NCBI GenBank assembly: GCA_028335825.1
Contig: JAIOKI010000015.1
Location: 310,001-374,000 of the forward strand
Source of the DNA: Nosema muscidifuracis
Taxonomy: Eukaryota > Microsporidia > Nosematidae
Reading direction: 5' to 3'
Length of the DNA: 64,000 nucleotides
The notes under the pieces were generated by a model, which saw only the letters and a list, made by a program, of their open reading frames with translations, was not told the origin of the DNA and ran no database searches. Made by a program: the position numbers and the translations under genes. Position 1 is the first letter of the stretch. Every line of letters begins with the position of its first letter. This document shows positions 38,487 through 47,340 of the stretch, in pieces.

Positions 38487-38914
38487 AATATTAATTAGAA
38501 TTTTATATTTTAATATTGGTAATTAGAATTTTATATTTTAACATATTGGTAATTAGAATTTTATATTATAATATATTGGTAATAAAAATTACATATTAAA
38601 ATATATTGGTAATAATAATTTCATATTATAATATATTGTTACTAAGAAGTTCTTTGTAAAATATTTCTTCTAATAATAAGAATTTTATATTATTTTTTTT
38701 AATGACAATTTCTTTGTAAAATATTTCTTCTAATAGTAATAAAGTTTATAATAAATTAATTTAAAATATTCATTATTTTACTAATAAGTTTATAATAAAT
38801 TACTATTTAATATTTTATCATGAAATTCTTATTAATATTTTACAAAGAACTTCTTAGTAACAATGAATATTTTATATTAATTTATTATAATATTTCATAC
38901 CCTAGTAAACAAAT
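38487..38914. repeat. Repeats and a 30-bp perfect inverted repeat
   Basis: 38487-38635 has ~35-bp tandem units of GGTAATTAGAATTTTATATT. 38636-38665 is perfectly inverted at 38834-38863, with 168 bp between; the spacer and flanks carry further inverted AT-rich pieces. Confidence 0.85.
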
Positions 38915-39202
38915 ATGACCAAATTATTCCGCGCTTTTGTAGAAATATACACGAAAGATGATATAAACAAACAAGTCATCAATGAACTATCACTTGAGGA
39001 ATTAAATTTATTTCTTAAATTAGTAGAGAACTATAACAAAGAATTAGAATCTAAATTGGTAAAGAAAAAAGAACTTTTGTTTTTAAAAAAGAATTGTTGT
39101 AAACTTGTTCTTAAAAGAACTTGGATTACATTGGATGAAAAAGATAAATGTAAACTTGCTAAGTTTTTTAAAGATGTTGATGATTATGTTACAAGTATTT
39201 GA
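38915..39202 (+). CDS. Hypothetical 95-residue protein
   Basis: Not recognised. A helical, Lys/Leu-rich small protein with a pair of adjacent Cys (KKNCCKLVLKR) and a Trp in RTWITLD. ATACCCTAG lies 11-17 bases before the ATG, supporting it as a real gene. It lies alone between two repeat-rich spacers, downstream of TAF4. Confidence 0.6.
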   Translation: MTKLFRAFVEIYTKDDINKQVINELSLEELNLFLKLVENYNKELESKLVKKKELLFLKKNCCKLVLKRTWITLDEKDKCKLAKFFKDVDDYVTSI

Positions 39203-39561
39203 ATCAATAATTATGTATTAAAGAAATCTATCTAATAGATAGATGATGTTAAAAGATTATGTAATTAATAATCAAATAATTTTATAATAAAAAATCTACT
39301 AAATAATTTTGTATTGAAAAAGTCTTTTAAACAACTCTTAATCTTTAATAAAATCATCAACTAATTTTCTTATAAAAAAGTCTTTTAACTTAATAAAATC
39401 TACTAAATAGTTTTCTTATAACAAAGTCTTTTAAACTTAATAAAATCTGCTAAATAATTTTGTATTGAAAAAACTATCAAATATTTTATAATAAAAAAGT
39501 CTTTAAACTCAAATAAAAACTATCAAATAATTATATAATAAAAAAGTCTTTTAAACAACTT
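39203..39561. repeat. Intergenic tandem repeats (AAAAAGTCTTTTAAAC type)
   Basis: From about 39270 to the alpha-actinin stop are seven or so imperfect units of about 40 bp with AAATAATTTTGTATTG and AAAAAGTCTTTTAAAC. Part of the last unit runs into the end of the coding sequence. Confidence 0.75.
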
Positions 39562-41268
39562 TTAATTTTTAATAAAATCATCAACTAATTTCTTAACATT
39601 GATATTATTATTCTTTCCATTATAACTCAATAAATTTTTATGATCTTTTTCATTAATTTCTACATTCTCATTATTTATAATAGAAAGAGCTTTCATTAAT
39701 ATTACTGAATCACAAGTTCGCATTAATAAAACTTTTATGCTATCAATAAATATTTCTCTATTAATAAATCCATTATTAACATCCATAGCATTAATAATTT
39801 CATCATCAATAAATAATCCAAGTTTAATAACTAAATTCTTAAAATCTTTAAGTGAAATTTCTTGAGTTCCTGATCTATCAAAAACATTTAAAGCTTTCTT
39901 TAATACATTCTCTCTATACATATTTTCATTATCAAGATGATTAAGAAAATCTGCATATTGAATTATAATATCTTTTATATTTTTATAATCTTTATCAATT
40001 ATAGAATTTTCAAAAGTAGTTTCTTGTATTTTTTTATAAATATTATCAGAATCTAATAATTTCTTTTTAATAGAAGAATCTGAAATTATACTTGTTTTAA
40101 TATTTTGTATTTCATTATTAACTCTTTTTTCTTCTGAATTTTCAAATATAATTTTTTTCTTATCTAAATTAACTAAATTATTATCAGAATAAATTTTACA
40201 ATTAAAAGTATTTAACAAATAAGAAGATACATCAAAATATTCATAATTAATCTTATCTATTGATATATCAGTTGGTGGATTATATTTTTTAAGATTATAA
40301 TAATCATGTAATAAATTAATTTCTGAAAATGTAGTATGTAAATTAATATAATCATTAGAAAGTCTTCCATTAATATTTTCCATTTCATTACTTAATTGAT
40401 TAATTTGATTAATTAATAAATCCATTTCATTTTTCTTTTCATCAAATAATTTCTTATTGTTAAGAAAACTTCTTGATTTTATTTCATAAAAATTTCTAGA
40501 TTGAATTGACCATTCAATTTTATTAAGAATATTATTAATAATATTTTTACATATTTGATCTTTTTCAAATTGATTAAATTTTTGATAATATTCTGATAAA
40601 TAAGTTATCATTATTTTTTCATCTGGTCTTACTACATCAGCAACATCTTCAACATCCAATAATTTAGGAATTTGAAGTTTACGTTCAGCAATGTCAAAAG
40701 CTTGTTCAAGATTTGAATGACTATCATTAGATTTTAAATCATAAAAATTAGGAATTAAATCAGGTCTAAACCTATGAATAATAGCATTAAATCCAAGACC
40801 ATCTTGCCAAGATCTTGAAAGATCAATAATATTAACATTTTTATAATTTTTAGTAACTTCTTTACACCATCTTAAAAGTTCTTCTTTAACTGATAAATCA
40901 CCAGTTCCAAGTTCAGAAATAGAAAGTTTTGAAATTAAAGTCCAAATAAGTCCCAATATCAATTTCTTATTACAATCTACAATATCTTCTGGTCCAATAT
41001 TAATTAAACTTAATCCTTGTTTTTTTATAAATTTTATTAGAATTTCTAAATTTTCTACTTTCTGTATTCTTGTAAAAGGTTTTTTATTAAATTTTATATC
41101 AGAATTTAATAAACATTTCAATAAATTACCTAATGCTACACCATCTTGTAAATCTTTATATATATCATTTATAGGATTAAATCCTCCTTTGGTTAATTTA
41201 TCATTAAACCATTTTGTAAATGTTTTTGCTTGTACTGCCTCCCAGTGTGTTTCTTTAATTTCAGCCAT
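39562..41268 (-). CDS. Alpha-actinin (two CH domains, short rod, degenerate EF-hands)
   Basis: An actin cross-linker. Two calponin-homology domains lie at about 10-110 (ETHWEAVQAKTFTKWFNDKL, DLQDGVALGNLL, ILGLIWTLI) and 125-235 (LLRWCKEVTKNYKNV, WQDGLGFNAIIHRFRPDLI). A helical rod of about 200 residues, one or two spectrin-like segments at most, follows. The C-terminus has EF-hand-like helices; the loop in FDRSGTQEISLKDF keeps the shape but not all calcium ligands. 568 residues is shorter than fission yeast Ain1. GCCC lies before the ATG in sense. Confidence 0.9.
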   Translation of the reverse strand: MAEIKETHWEAVQAKTFTKWFNDKLTKGGFNPINDIYKDLQDGVALGNLLKCLLNSDIKFNKKPFTRIQKVENLEILIKFIKKQGLSLINIGPEDIVDCNKKLILGLIWTLISKLSISELGTGDLSVKEELLRWCKEVTKNYKNVNIIDLSRSWQDGLGFNAIIHRFRPDLIPNFYDLKSNDSHSNLEQAFDIAERKLQIPKLLDVEDVADVVRPDEKIMITYLSEYYQKFNQFEKDQICKNIINNILNKIEWSIQSRNFYEIKSRSFLNNKKLFDEKKNEMDLLINQINQLSNEMENINGRLSNDYINLHTTFSEINLLHDYYNLKKYNPPTDISIDKINYEYFDVSSYLLNTFNCKIYSDNNLVNLDKKKIIFENSEEKRVNNEIQNIKTSIISDSSIKKKLLDSDNIYKKIQETTFENSIIDKDYKNIKDIIIQYADFLNHLDNENMYRENVLKKALNVFDRSGTQEISLKDFKNLVIKLGLFIDDEIINAMDVNNGFINREIFIDSIKVLLMRTCDSVILMKALSIINNENVEINEKDHKNLLSYNGKNNNINVKKLVDDFIKN

Positions 41269-41618
41269 TTATGGGCATAAAATTAAAATAATTTATTAAA
41301 CAAAGAAAATTATGCATAAATTAAGAATAATGTATTTATTATAAAATATTTTGATGTGTTTGTAAAAAATTTTGATATGTTTATATGACATATTTATTGT
41401 GAAATATGTTTATTGTATAATATTTTGATATGTTTATGCAATATATTTATTTCTATAATACTTATTTTGTTTTATAATAATAATATATAACAATTATATT
41501 TCCATAACAATTTTTTAAATCTAAAATAATTATTTTGTTTAATAATCATTTCAATAGACTTTAAAATGATTCAATAATTTTTTAATGTTTTTTTAAAATT
41601 TTTAAATTTACCCCTCTA
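41269..41618. other. AT-rich intergenic region
   Basis: Loose repeats of TTTGATATGTTTAT and TATTTATT; nothing else seen except the CCCC motif at 41611-41614 before eL39. Confidence 0.5.
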
Positions 41619-41777
41619 ATGGGTTCACGTAAAACTGAAATTATTAAAACTAGATTAGTAAGAGCAAGAAGAAGTAATAGAGCTATACCTGCATGGAAAA
41701 GTGAACTTCCAGGAATGAAGGATCAATACAACAAGAAAAGAAGACACTGGAGAGCTAAGAAGTTGAAGATATATTAA
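41619..41777 (+). CDS. RPL39: 60S ribosomal protein eL39
   Basis: A 52-residue protein, [20 protein letters not shown] onward. It aligns almost without gaps to eL39: basic N-terminal helix, then NRAIPAWK, then [11 protein letters not shown] as in the family KRRNWRRTKL ending. It lies in the wall of the peptide exit tunnel. TACCCCTCTA precedes the ATG. Unlike yeast RPL39 there is no intron. Too short for a length-based ORF search. Confidence 0.93.
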   Translation: MGSRKTEIIKTRLVRARRSNRAIPAWKSELPGMKDQYNKKRRHWRAKKLKIY

Positions 41778-41811
41778 ATTATTATTTTATATTTTTTTTT
41801 ATATTTGCCCT

Positions 41812-41964
41812 ATGGCATTTCATCCCGACACAGAAAAAATATCTGAAAAACTTTTTGAGAGGTTACTTGAAAATCTTAAGAAAGTTTATAAGAAAAAAAT
41901 TATTAAAGTAGAAGAAATAAAAAATATTATTAAGAGAGATAATTTGGATTATTTAGATTATTAA
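41812..41964 (+). CDS. Hypothetical 50-residue protein
   Basis: MAFHPDTEKISEKLFERLLE onward, charged and helical, ending NLDYLDY. TTTGCCCT directly precedes the ATG, and only 34 bp separate it from the eL39 stop. The tail pattern (basic helix, then VEEIKNIIKRDNLDYLDY) faintly recalls small histone-fold proteins such as CENP-X, but it is too short to assign. Kept because of the start motif and clean frame. Confidence 0.5.
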   Translation: MAFHPDTEKISEKLFERLLENLKKVYKKKIIKVEEIKNIIKRDNLDYLDY

Positions 41965-42279
41965 ATATGATCTATACATGTTATCAATAATATAATTGAT
42001 AGTATTATTAAGAGAGATAATTTTAATAATTAAATATATTTATTTATAATATGATTAAAAAATATCCCTAATTAAAAATATTTTGTAGAGATTTTATCAA
42101 TGATATCACTAATTTAAACAATAATTTGACTAAGTTATAATCTGTCTAAGGAATAATATAACTAAAAATATAAAGTAATATAACTAAGTAATAATTTGAC
42201 TAAGGAATAATATAAGTAAATATATTAAATAATAATACTAAAAATATTCATAAAATATTCATAAAATATTTTATTTAGT
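41965..42279. other. Convergent intergenic region with short repeats
   Basis: 42110-42230 repeats AATAATATAACTAAGTAATAATTTGACTAAGG-like pieces. No gene seen. Confidence 0.5.
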
Positions 42280-42969
42280 TTATAAATCACCCAATACATC
42301 TGTCAAAGCATTCTTCTTAGATTTAAACCCTTTAGTTTTCATAAAATGTTCGTATTCACGTTGACCACTGCTCTTAAGTTCAACACCTTTATTATCGTAT
42401 AAAGTCTTAGGTTTAAATTTATAATTTTTTTTTAAAAGTATTTTCTCGTTATTATTTTCATCTAAAATAACTGAAACTCTCGTCACAGTGTTAAGTCCAC
42501 ATTTCTTACAAAAATCTATTCTTTCATTAAATATTGAAAAACAAGCAAAACATCTCATTTTATATTTTTTATTCTCGAACTTATTATCGTGATACACTCC
42601 AAGATATCTAAGACACTGCTTTACTCCGTTATCCATGGTCAAACAGATAACATCTTCTATTTCATTTATATTTGTACTATCAATCCATGTATTAGAATAA
42701 ATACTATGTAGTTCTAAAGTAAGTGCTACTACTTCAATATCAGGAATACTAAGATTGTACATCAGTTTTTCATTTAATTCTTCTATTTGTCTTATGTAAG
42801 ATTCTGATGGTTCTCTTATTTGTATCATGTATTTGTGTAGATTATAATGTTCTCTACTTTCATCATTAAGTAATTCACGTTTTATAGAGTGTGGTATAAA
42901 AATTTTAGTGATATTTGAAGAAAATGATCCACGATTTAAAAAATAACAAGTATCTACAACAGCTATCAT
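42280..42969 (-). CDS. NOB1: Nob1, 18S rRNA 3'-end endonuclease
   Basis: Cleaves 20S pre-rRNA at site D in late 40S maturation. The PIN domain shows VVDTCYFLN with catalytic Asp6, IPDIEVVALTLEL, and CLTMDNGVKQCLRYLG with the second acidic residue. The zinc ribbon follows: MRCFACF and FCKKCGLNT. Then the NNKGVELKSSGQREYEHF tail, as in the family. 229 residues is a reduced version of yeast Nob1. ACCCC precedes the ATG in sense. Confidence 0.93.
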   Translation of the reverse strand: MIAVVDTCYFLNRGSFSSNITKIFIPHSIKRELLNDESREHYNLHKYMIQIREPSESYIRQIEELNEKLMYNLSIPDIEVVALTLELHSIYSNTWIDSTNINEIEDVICLTMDNGVKQCLRYLGVYHDNKFENKKYKMRCFACFSIFNERIDFCKKCGLNTVTRVSVILDENNNEKILLKKNYKFKPKTLYDNKGVELKSSGQREYEHFMKTKGFKSKKNALTDVLGDL

Positions 42970-43622
42970 AAATGGGGTATATAAAAATATTTTAATAAGA
43001 TATTTAATATGAAGGAATATAATAAGATATTTAAGATGAGAGATATATAAAAATTTTTTAATAAGATATTTAAGATAAGAGGATATAAAAATATTTTAAT
43101 AAGATATTTAAGATAGAAGATATATAAAAATATGAGAGTATATATTAATATGAGGGAATGTAATAATATTTTAATAAGATATTTAAGATGAGAGTATGTA
43201 AAAATATTTTAATAAGATATTTAAGATTAATATATTAAATATTGAAGATATATCAATATGAAGGAATATTTTATAAAAATTATATTTGTACAAGATTTAT
43301 ATATTAAATACTGAATATATAACATTATGAAGGAATATTTTAAAAACTGAATATATCTTTATTTTAGACATTTTAAAAATATTAAAAATCTTATGTGATT
43401 GATAGAAATTACACAATAAATATCAAAACATGACTAAATAATATTCAATTTTTTAATTAATTCAATTGTTTAATTTCATATAAAACAATAAATAAATATC
43501 ATTAAAGAATAATAAATTAATTAAATATCATTTTCTCCTTATTCAAATATCAATAGATTTTTTATAAATTATATTTTCTTGATTGGTTATATGAATGATA
43601 AAACTCTAGCCATAAAATTCCC
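42970..43622. repeat. Divergent intergenic region with TTTTAATAAGATATTTAAGA repeats
   Basis: About 42975-43260 holds seven or more imperfect copies of a ~40-bp unit ending ATATAAAAA. The remainder is AT-rich without a recognised feature. Confidence 0.75.
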
Positions 43623-43823
43623 ATGGATTCAAATAATCATATTCCTACAACTTTTTATAAACCAATATGTTTAAATGAAGTAACTTCTAAAGAACATGAA
43701 GAAGACATAATATCAATTATAGAAGTAGAAGATTGTAATTGTTTGATATTAATACATTTAAAAATCAATGATAGATTGATTTGTATAAGAAAACTCAGAC
43801 CTTATGTTCGTTCTAAATATTAA
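43623..43823 (+). CDS. Hypothetical 66-residue protein
   Basis: MDSNNHIPTTFYKPICLNEV onward, with an IISIIEVEDCNCLILIHLKI stretch that looks like beta strands, then a basic end. TTCCC touches the ATG, matching the local start rule. Not recognised; confidence rests on the motif and the balanced composition. Confidence 0.5.
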   Translation: MDSNNHIPTTFYKPICLNEVTSKEHEEDIISIIEVEDCNCLILIHLKINDRLICIRKLRPYVRSKY

Positions 43824-44104
43824 CAAATATTATTAAACAGTTATAAAGAATTTGAATTATTAATTATATATTTTAATATATGTGTTTATATTTTAATATA
43901 TGATTTATTTATTTTAATATATGTATTTATATTTTAATATATGTGTTATATCATCTAAAATATTATATAACTTATTATAAAACATATTATATTTTTTATT
44001 AATCATCATATCATCTAAAATATTATCTTTTTTATAATCTTTTTATTACTTAACAGAATATCTTTTTTATCATCTTTTTTATTTATAATTTTTTTTAACC
44101 GTTT

Positions 44105-45415
44105 ATGCAAATAGATATAAAAGATTTAGCAAATTTATGCAAAACAATAATCAATGAACCAGAAAAAAATATAAATAAGATCAAAAATTTACTTAATATA
44201 AAAACAAATGAAGATAATGAAATTTCTTTAATATATTTATCTATACTAAAAATATTTAAAAATATTATTCCTTTATATAAAATAAGAACATTAAAAGATA
44301 AAATTAAATTTAAAAAAGATGATTTAGAAATTAACAAAGATGATAAGAATATTTTAAAAAATTATTCATTTTTTATAAATAAAATATGTAGTGATAATTC
44401 ACTTATTTCATATTCAATAGCTATAGAAATTATGGAATATTTTGAACATTTTAATTATATTGATATTATTGTTAAGAAAATATTAAAAGGTACTACAAAA
44501 TCTTCAAATATAAGTAAAATATGTATGGAAAGTTTAAAAAAGAAAATTAAAGATGATGTTAATGGAGACTTGGTATTTTGTATAATAAATCAGATGTATG
44601 AAACATCTTTTCAACCTGATGTTTTATCATATCTTCTTGATATAAATTTACTTAAAGATTTTTTAGAAGAAGAAGAGATCATTAAAAAAAAAGATAACTT
44701 TTTTAAAGTAAGTAGATCTTTAAAAAAAGAAAATAGACGTCTTGAAAAAAGTAGACGTAAATTAGAAACTGAGAGACGAAATGAAGAACAAAAAGAAGAA
44801 AAACAAGATGAATATTTTATTCATAGAAAAATTGTTGATGGATTACAAAGATTATATTTTCTTATATTAAGAAATAAAATTAAACAAAAATTTAAATACA
44901 CTTTTATTGGTGTAAGGAAATATAAAAAATACATTCGTAAAGAATTTTATGAAGGATTATATATTTTATTAAATGATAGTATTAATATTAGTAATTATGA
45001 AGAGAAATTATATTGTATTTTAACTATAATAGATATTTATGAATCATACAAATATGATTTTAAGAAGTTAGTACAAGCTTTATACAATATTTTGTATGCA
45101 TTTAATTCAAATCTTAATACTTCTAAATTATTATTAATAGAACAAGTTATAGATCATTTATTTATAAATATAAAACAACCACTTAAAAGAGTTCATCTTA
45201 TTTTAGAAAGACTTATTATTTTAGGATGTATTAGATACAATCTTGTAATAAAAAGAATTATTTCTAGATTGGGATCATTTTATGACGTGGATTTTAATGA
45301 TATTTTTAAATATAATGAGACAGAATATTTTGAAGGAGATATTGAAGATAAAGATATTGATCAGATGGAAATTAAGCCTTTATATTGTTATAAGATATTT
45401 AAGAAGAATTTATAG
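44105..45415 (+). CDS. NOC3: Nucleolar complex protein Noc3-like
   Basis: A 60S pre-ribosome export and replication-licensing factor in yeast. The family block reads here as ISLIYLSILKIFKNIIPLYKIR, the most conserved Noc3 segment. A basic coiled region follows (RRLEKSRRKLETERRNEEQ), then LQRLYFLILR and the helical repeat C-terminus. 436 residues is shorter than yeast Noc3. The ATG follows AACCGTTT, a weak start motif. Confidence 0.75.
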   Translation: MQIDIKDLANLCKTIINEPEKNINKIKNLLNIKTNEDNEISLIYLSILKIFKNIIPLYKIRTLKDKIKFKKDDLEINKDDKNILKNYSFFINKICSDNSLISYSIAIEIMEYFEHFNYIDIIVKKILKGTTKSSNISKICMESLKKKIKDDVNGDLVFCIINQMYETSFQPDVLSYLLDINLLKDFLEEEEIIKKKDNFFKVSRSLKKENRRLEKSRRKLETERRNEEQKEEKQDEYFIHRKIVDGLQRLYFLILRNKIKQKFKYTFIGVRKYKKYIRKEFYEGLYILLNDSINISNYEEKLYCILTIIDIYESYKYDFKKLVQALYNILYAFNSNLNTSKLLLIEQVIDHLFINIKQPLKRVHLILERLIILGCIRYNLVIKRIISRLGSFYDVDFNDIFKYNETEYFEGDIEDKDIDQMEIKPLYCYKIFKKNL

Positions 45416-45762
45416 AATAAAATTTTATATTTAAATTATGTAAAGACTAAAATTATTTTAATAAATTAAATTTATAAGAAAAAATATTAATTATCTAAAT
45501 CGTTAGAATTTTATTTTTAATTAAAAAATTTATTCATACTTTAATACATGAAAATTTTAATTAATATTTTTATTTTAATACATGAAATTTTTAATTAATA
45601 TTTATACTTGATTATTTTTTAATACATAAAAGTTTAATTAACATTTTTATTTTAATAGAAATAATTGTTTATACCTTTCAACATATATAGAAGTTTTAAT
45701 TAATATTTATACTTTTCAAAATATATAGAAAGTTTAATTAATATTTTTGATTCTAAATTTAA
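45416..45762. repeat. Convergent intergenic repeats (TTTTAATTAATATTT type)
   Basis: About 45530-45750 has units of ~35-45 bp with ATACATGAAAATTTTAATTAA variants. No gene seen. Confidence 0.7.
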
Positions 45763-46527
45763 TTATTCGTTTAAGAATATCTCAATTCTTTTCTTTGTTT
45801 CATAATCTTCTACTACAGAACTTACTGTTGATTTACATACTAAACATTTATTGTTTAATGAAATACATCCTTCACAAAATATGTGATTACAATTTGTTCT
45901 AACAGGATTAGTAAATAAATTCTTACACATACCACATCTAAGATCAGTAGGTAAATTTGACATATTAGATGTACCCAATTTACTTCTCTTCCATTCTTGA
46001 ACTTGTGGCTGTGCTTTAACATAATATCCTTCAGGAGTTACTAACATACCAGTATTAGCATTTACATCTTGTTCTTTGACAGGTACTAAAAAATCTCTTG
46101 GAATTCCTGAAGGTTTACGAATACGAGCTATGTCAAATGCTTTATCTTCATTCGTAGGACAATGTTGAATAAAATGTCCTTTATTTCCACATCTAAAACA
46201 TACATAAGATTCAGGGGGTGCAGCTCTATATTTAGGAACTTTAACTGGTTCTTTCTTCTTATCTCTTACATTATACCCAGATCCTGACATCCATAATGGA
46301 ATTCTTTCTACTATTATATGACTATTTCTTTCTATTAAATGATACTCATCACTTATTTTCTCATTAGTATGATTCTCATAAAAAAGTAGATCAAAATCTT
46401 TACTCTGCATTTTTCTTTGTGTAATAATTTCATATTTGAGTTCCCATAAAGGAATACCACTTCCTTCTATAGTTATTGTAGAAAAGTTTTTCATACTTCT
46501 AAATTTATAATTTATTACTGATACCAT
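45763..46527 (-). CDS. MPE1: Mpe1/RBBP6-like mRNA 3'-end processing factor
   Basis: Component of the cleavage and polyadenylation factor. The N-terminal ubiquitin-like DWNN domain begins SVINYKFRSMKNFSTI. The CCHC zinc knuckle is C110-C113-H118-C123 in CFRCGNKGHFIQHC. KPSGIPRDFL follows as in Mpe1, then a RING-like domain LRCGMCKNLFTNPVRTNCNH with FCEGCI and CLVCK. All domains are in family order in only 254 residues. AACCCTA precedes the ATG in sense; head-to-head with PRE10. Confidence 0.95.
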   Translation of the reverse strand: MVSVINYKFRSMKNFSTITIEGSGIPLWELKYEIITQRKMQSKDFDLLFYENHTNEKISDEYHLIERNSHIIVERIPLWMSGSGYNVRDKKKEPVKVPKYRAAPPESYVCFRCGNKGHFIQHCPTNEDKAFDIARIRKPSGIPRDFLVPVKEQDVNANTGMLVTPEGYYVKAQPQVQEWKRSKLGTSNMSNLPTDLRCGMCKNLFTNPVRTNCNHIFCEGCISLNNKCLVCKSTVSSVVEDYETKKRIEIFLNE

Positions 46528-46585
46528 TAGGGTTTCTATTGTTTTTTATCTTTTTTTTTATTTTTTCTGTTTTTTTTGTACCCCT

Positions 46586-47317
46586 ATGGCTATTCTTGAC
46601 GTAGATTCAATTTATACAAACACAGGCAGTATTTTACAAATAAGTTATGCACAAAAAGCAGCTGATAATGGAAATACATGTATATGTTTAAAAAATAAGA
46701 GAGGTGTAGTTTTTATAGCAGAGAAACCTATTGAGTCAAATTTGTACTTATCTGAAAAAAATCACAGAATTCAAAAAGTCACTGATTCAATATATCAAGT
46801 AGCAAGTGGTATTGAAACTGATTTAATATACATAAATAATAATCTAAAAGATAATTTGATTAAAGAGAAACATAAAAATAATATTGATATATCTTTTGAA
46901 AGTCTAAGAAATCAAGTTGTTAATTTAGTACAGATGTTTACAAGATATTCTAGTGTAAGACCACTTGGTATAAATATTTTAACATGTATAAAATATAACA
47001 ATGATTACAAAATACTTCAAACAGATTGTTCTGGAAAATCATTATTTTATAAAAGTGCTGTTATAGGAAAAGGAGCTCGTATTGCTAAAACTGAACTTGA
47101 AAAATTAAGATTAGAAGAAATGAATATAAACGATTTAATAGAAAATGGAATAAGAATTTTATATAAATCTTATGATCCATTAAAAGATAAGCCTTTTGAT
47201 ATTGAAGTAGGTGTAATATGTGATGACTCCAATGGTGAATTCTTACGACTAAAATACGAACAATTTTCTGGATTTATAGAAAAATATAAAGATTTTAGTG
47301 TAGATGGTGAAGAATAA
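46586..47317 (+). CDS. PRE10: 20S proteasome subunit alpha7
   Basis: An alpha-ring subunit of the 20S core. The N-terminal gate segment includes LQISYAQKAADNG, corresponding to the family QVEYAxKAxENG. RGVVFIAEKPIESNLY, SVRPLGINIL and GKGARIAKTELEKL match alpha7 (yeast Pre10, human PSMA3) most closely among alpha subunits. No catalytic Thr, as expected. TACCCCT before the ATG. Only 23 bp separate its stop from the POL3 start. Confidence 0.92.
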   Translation: MAILDVDSIYTNTGSILQISYAQKAADNGNTCICLKNKRGVVFIAEKPIESNLYLSEKNHRIQKVTDSIYQVASGIETDLIYINNNLKDNLIKEKHKNNIDISFESLRNQVVNLVQMFTRYSSVRPLGINILTCIKYNNDYKILQTDCSGKSLFYKSAVIGKGARIAKTELEKLRLEEMNINDLIENGIRILYKSYDPLKDKPFDIEVGVICDDSNGEFLRLKYEQFSGFIEKYKDFSVDGEE

Positions 47318-47340
47318 AAAATTATTTTTTATAGGACCCT

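Noticed and set aside
44705-44760. GTAAGT inside NOC3 as a possible intron donor
   Set aside because: The reading frame through it encodes a plausible basic helix and no short TAATTTAG-type acceptor follows at intron-like distance.
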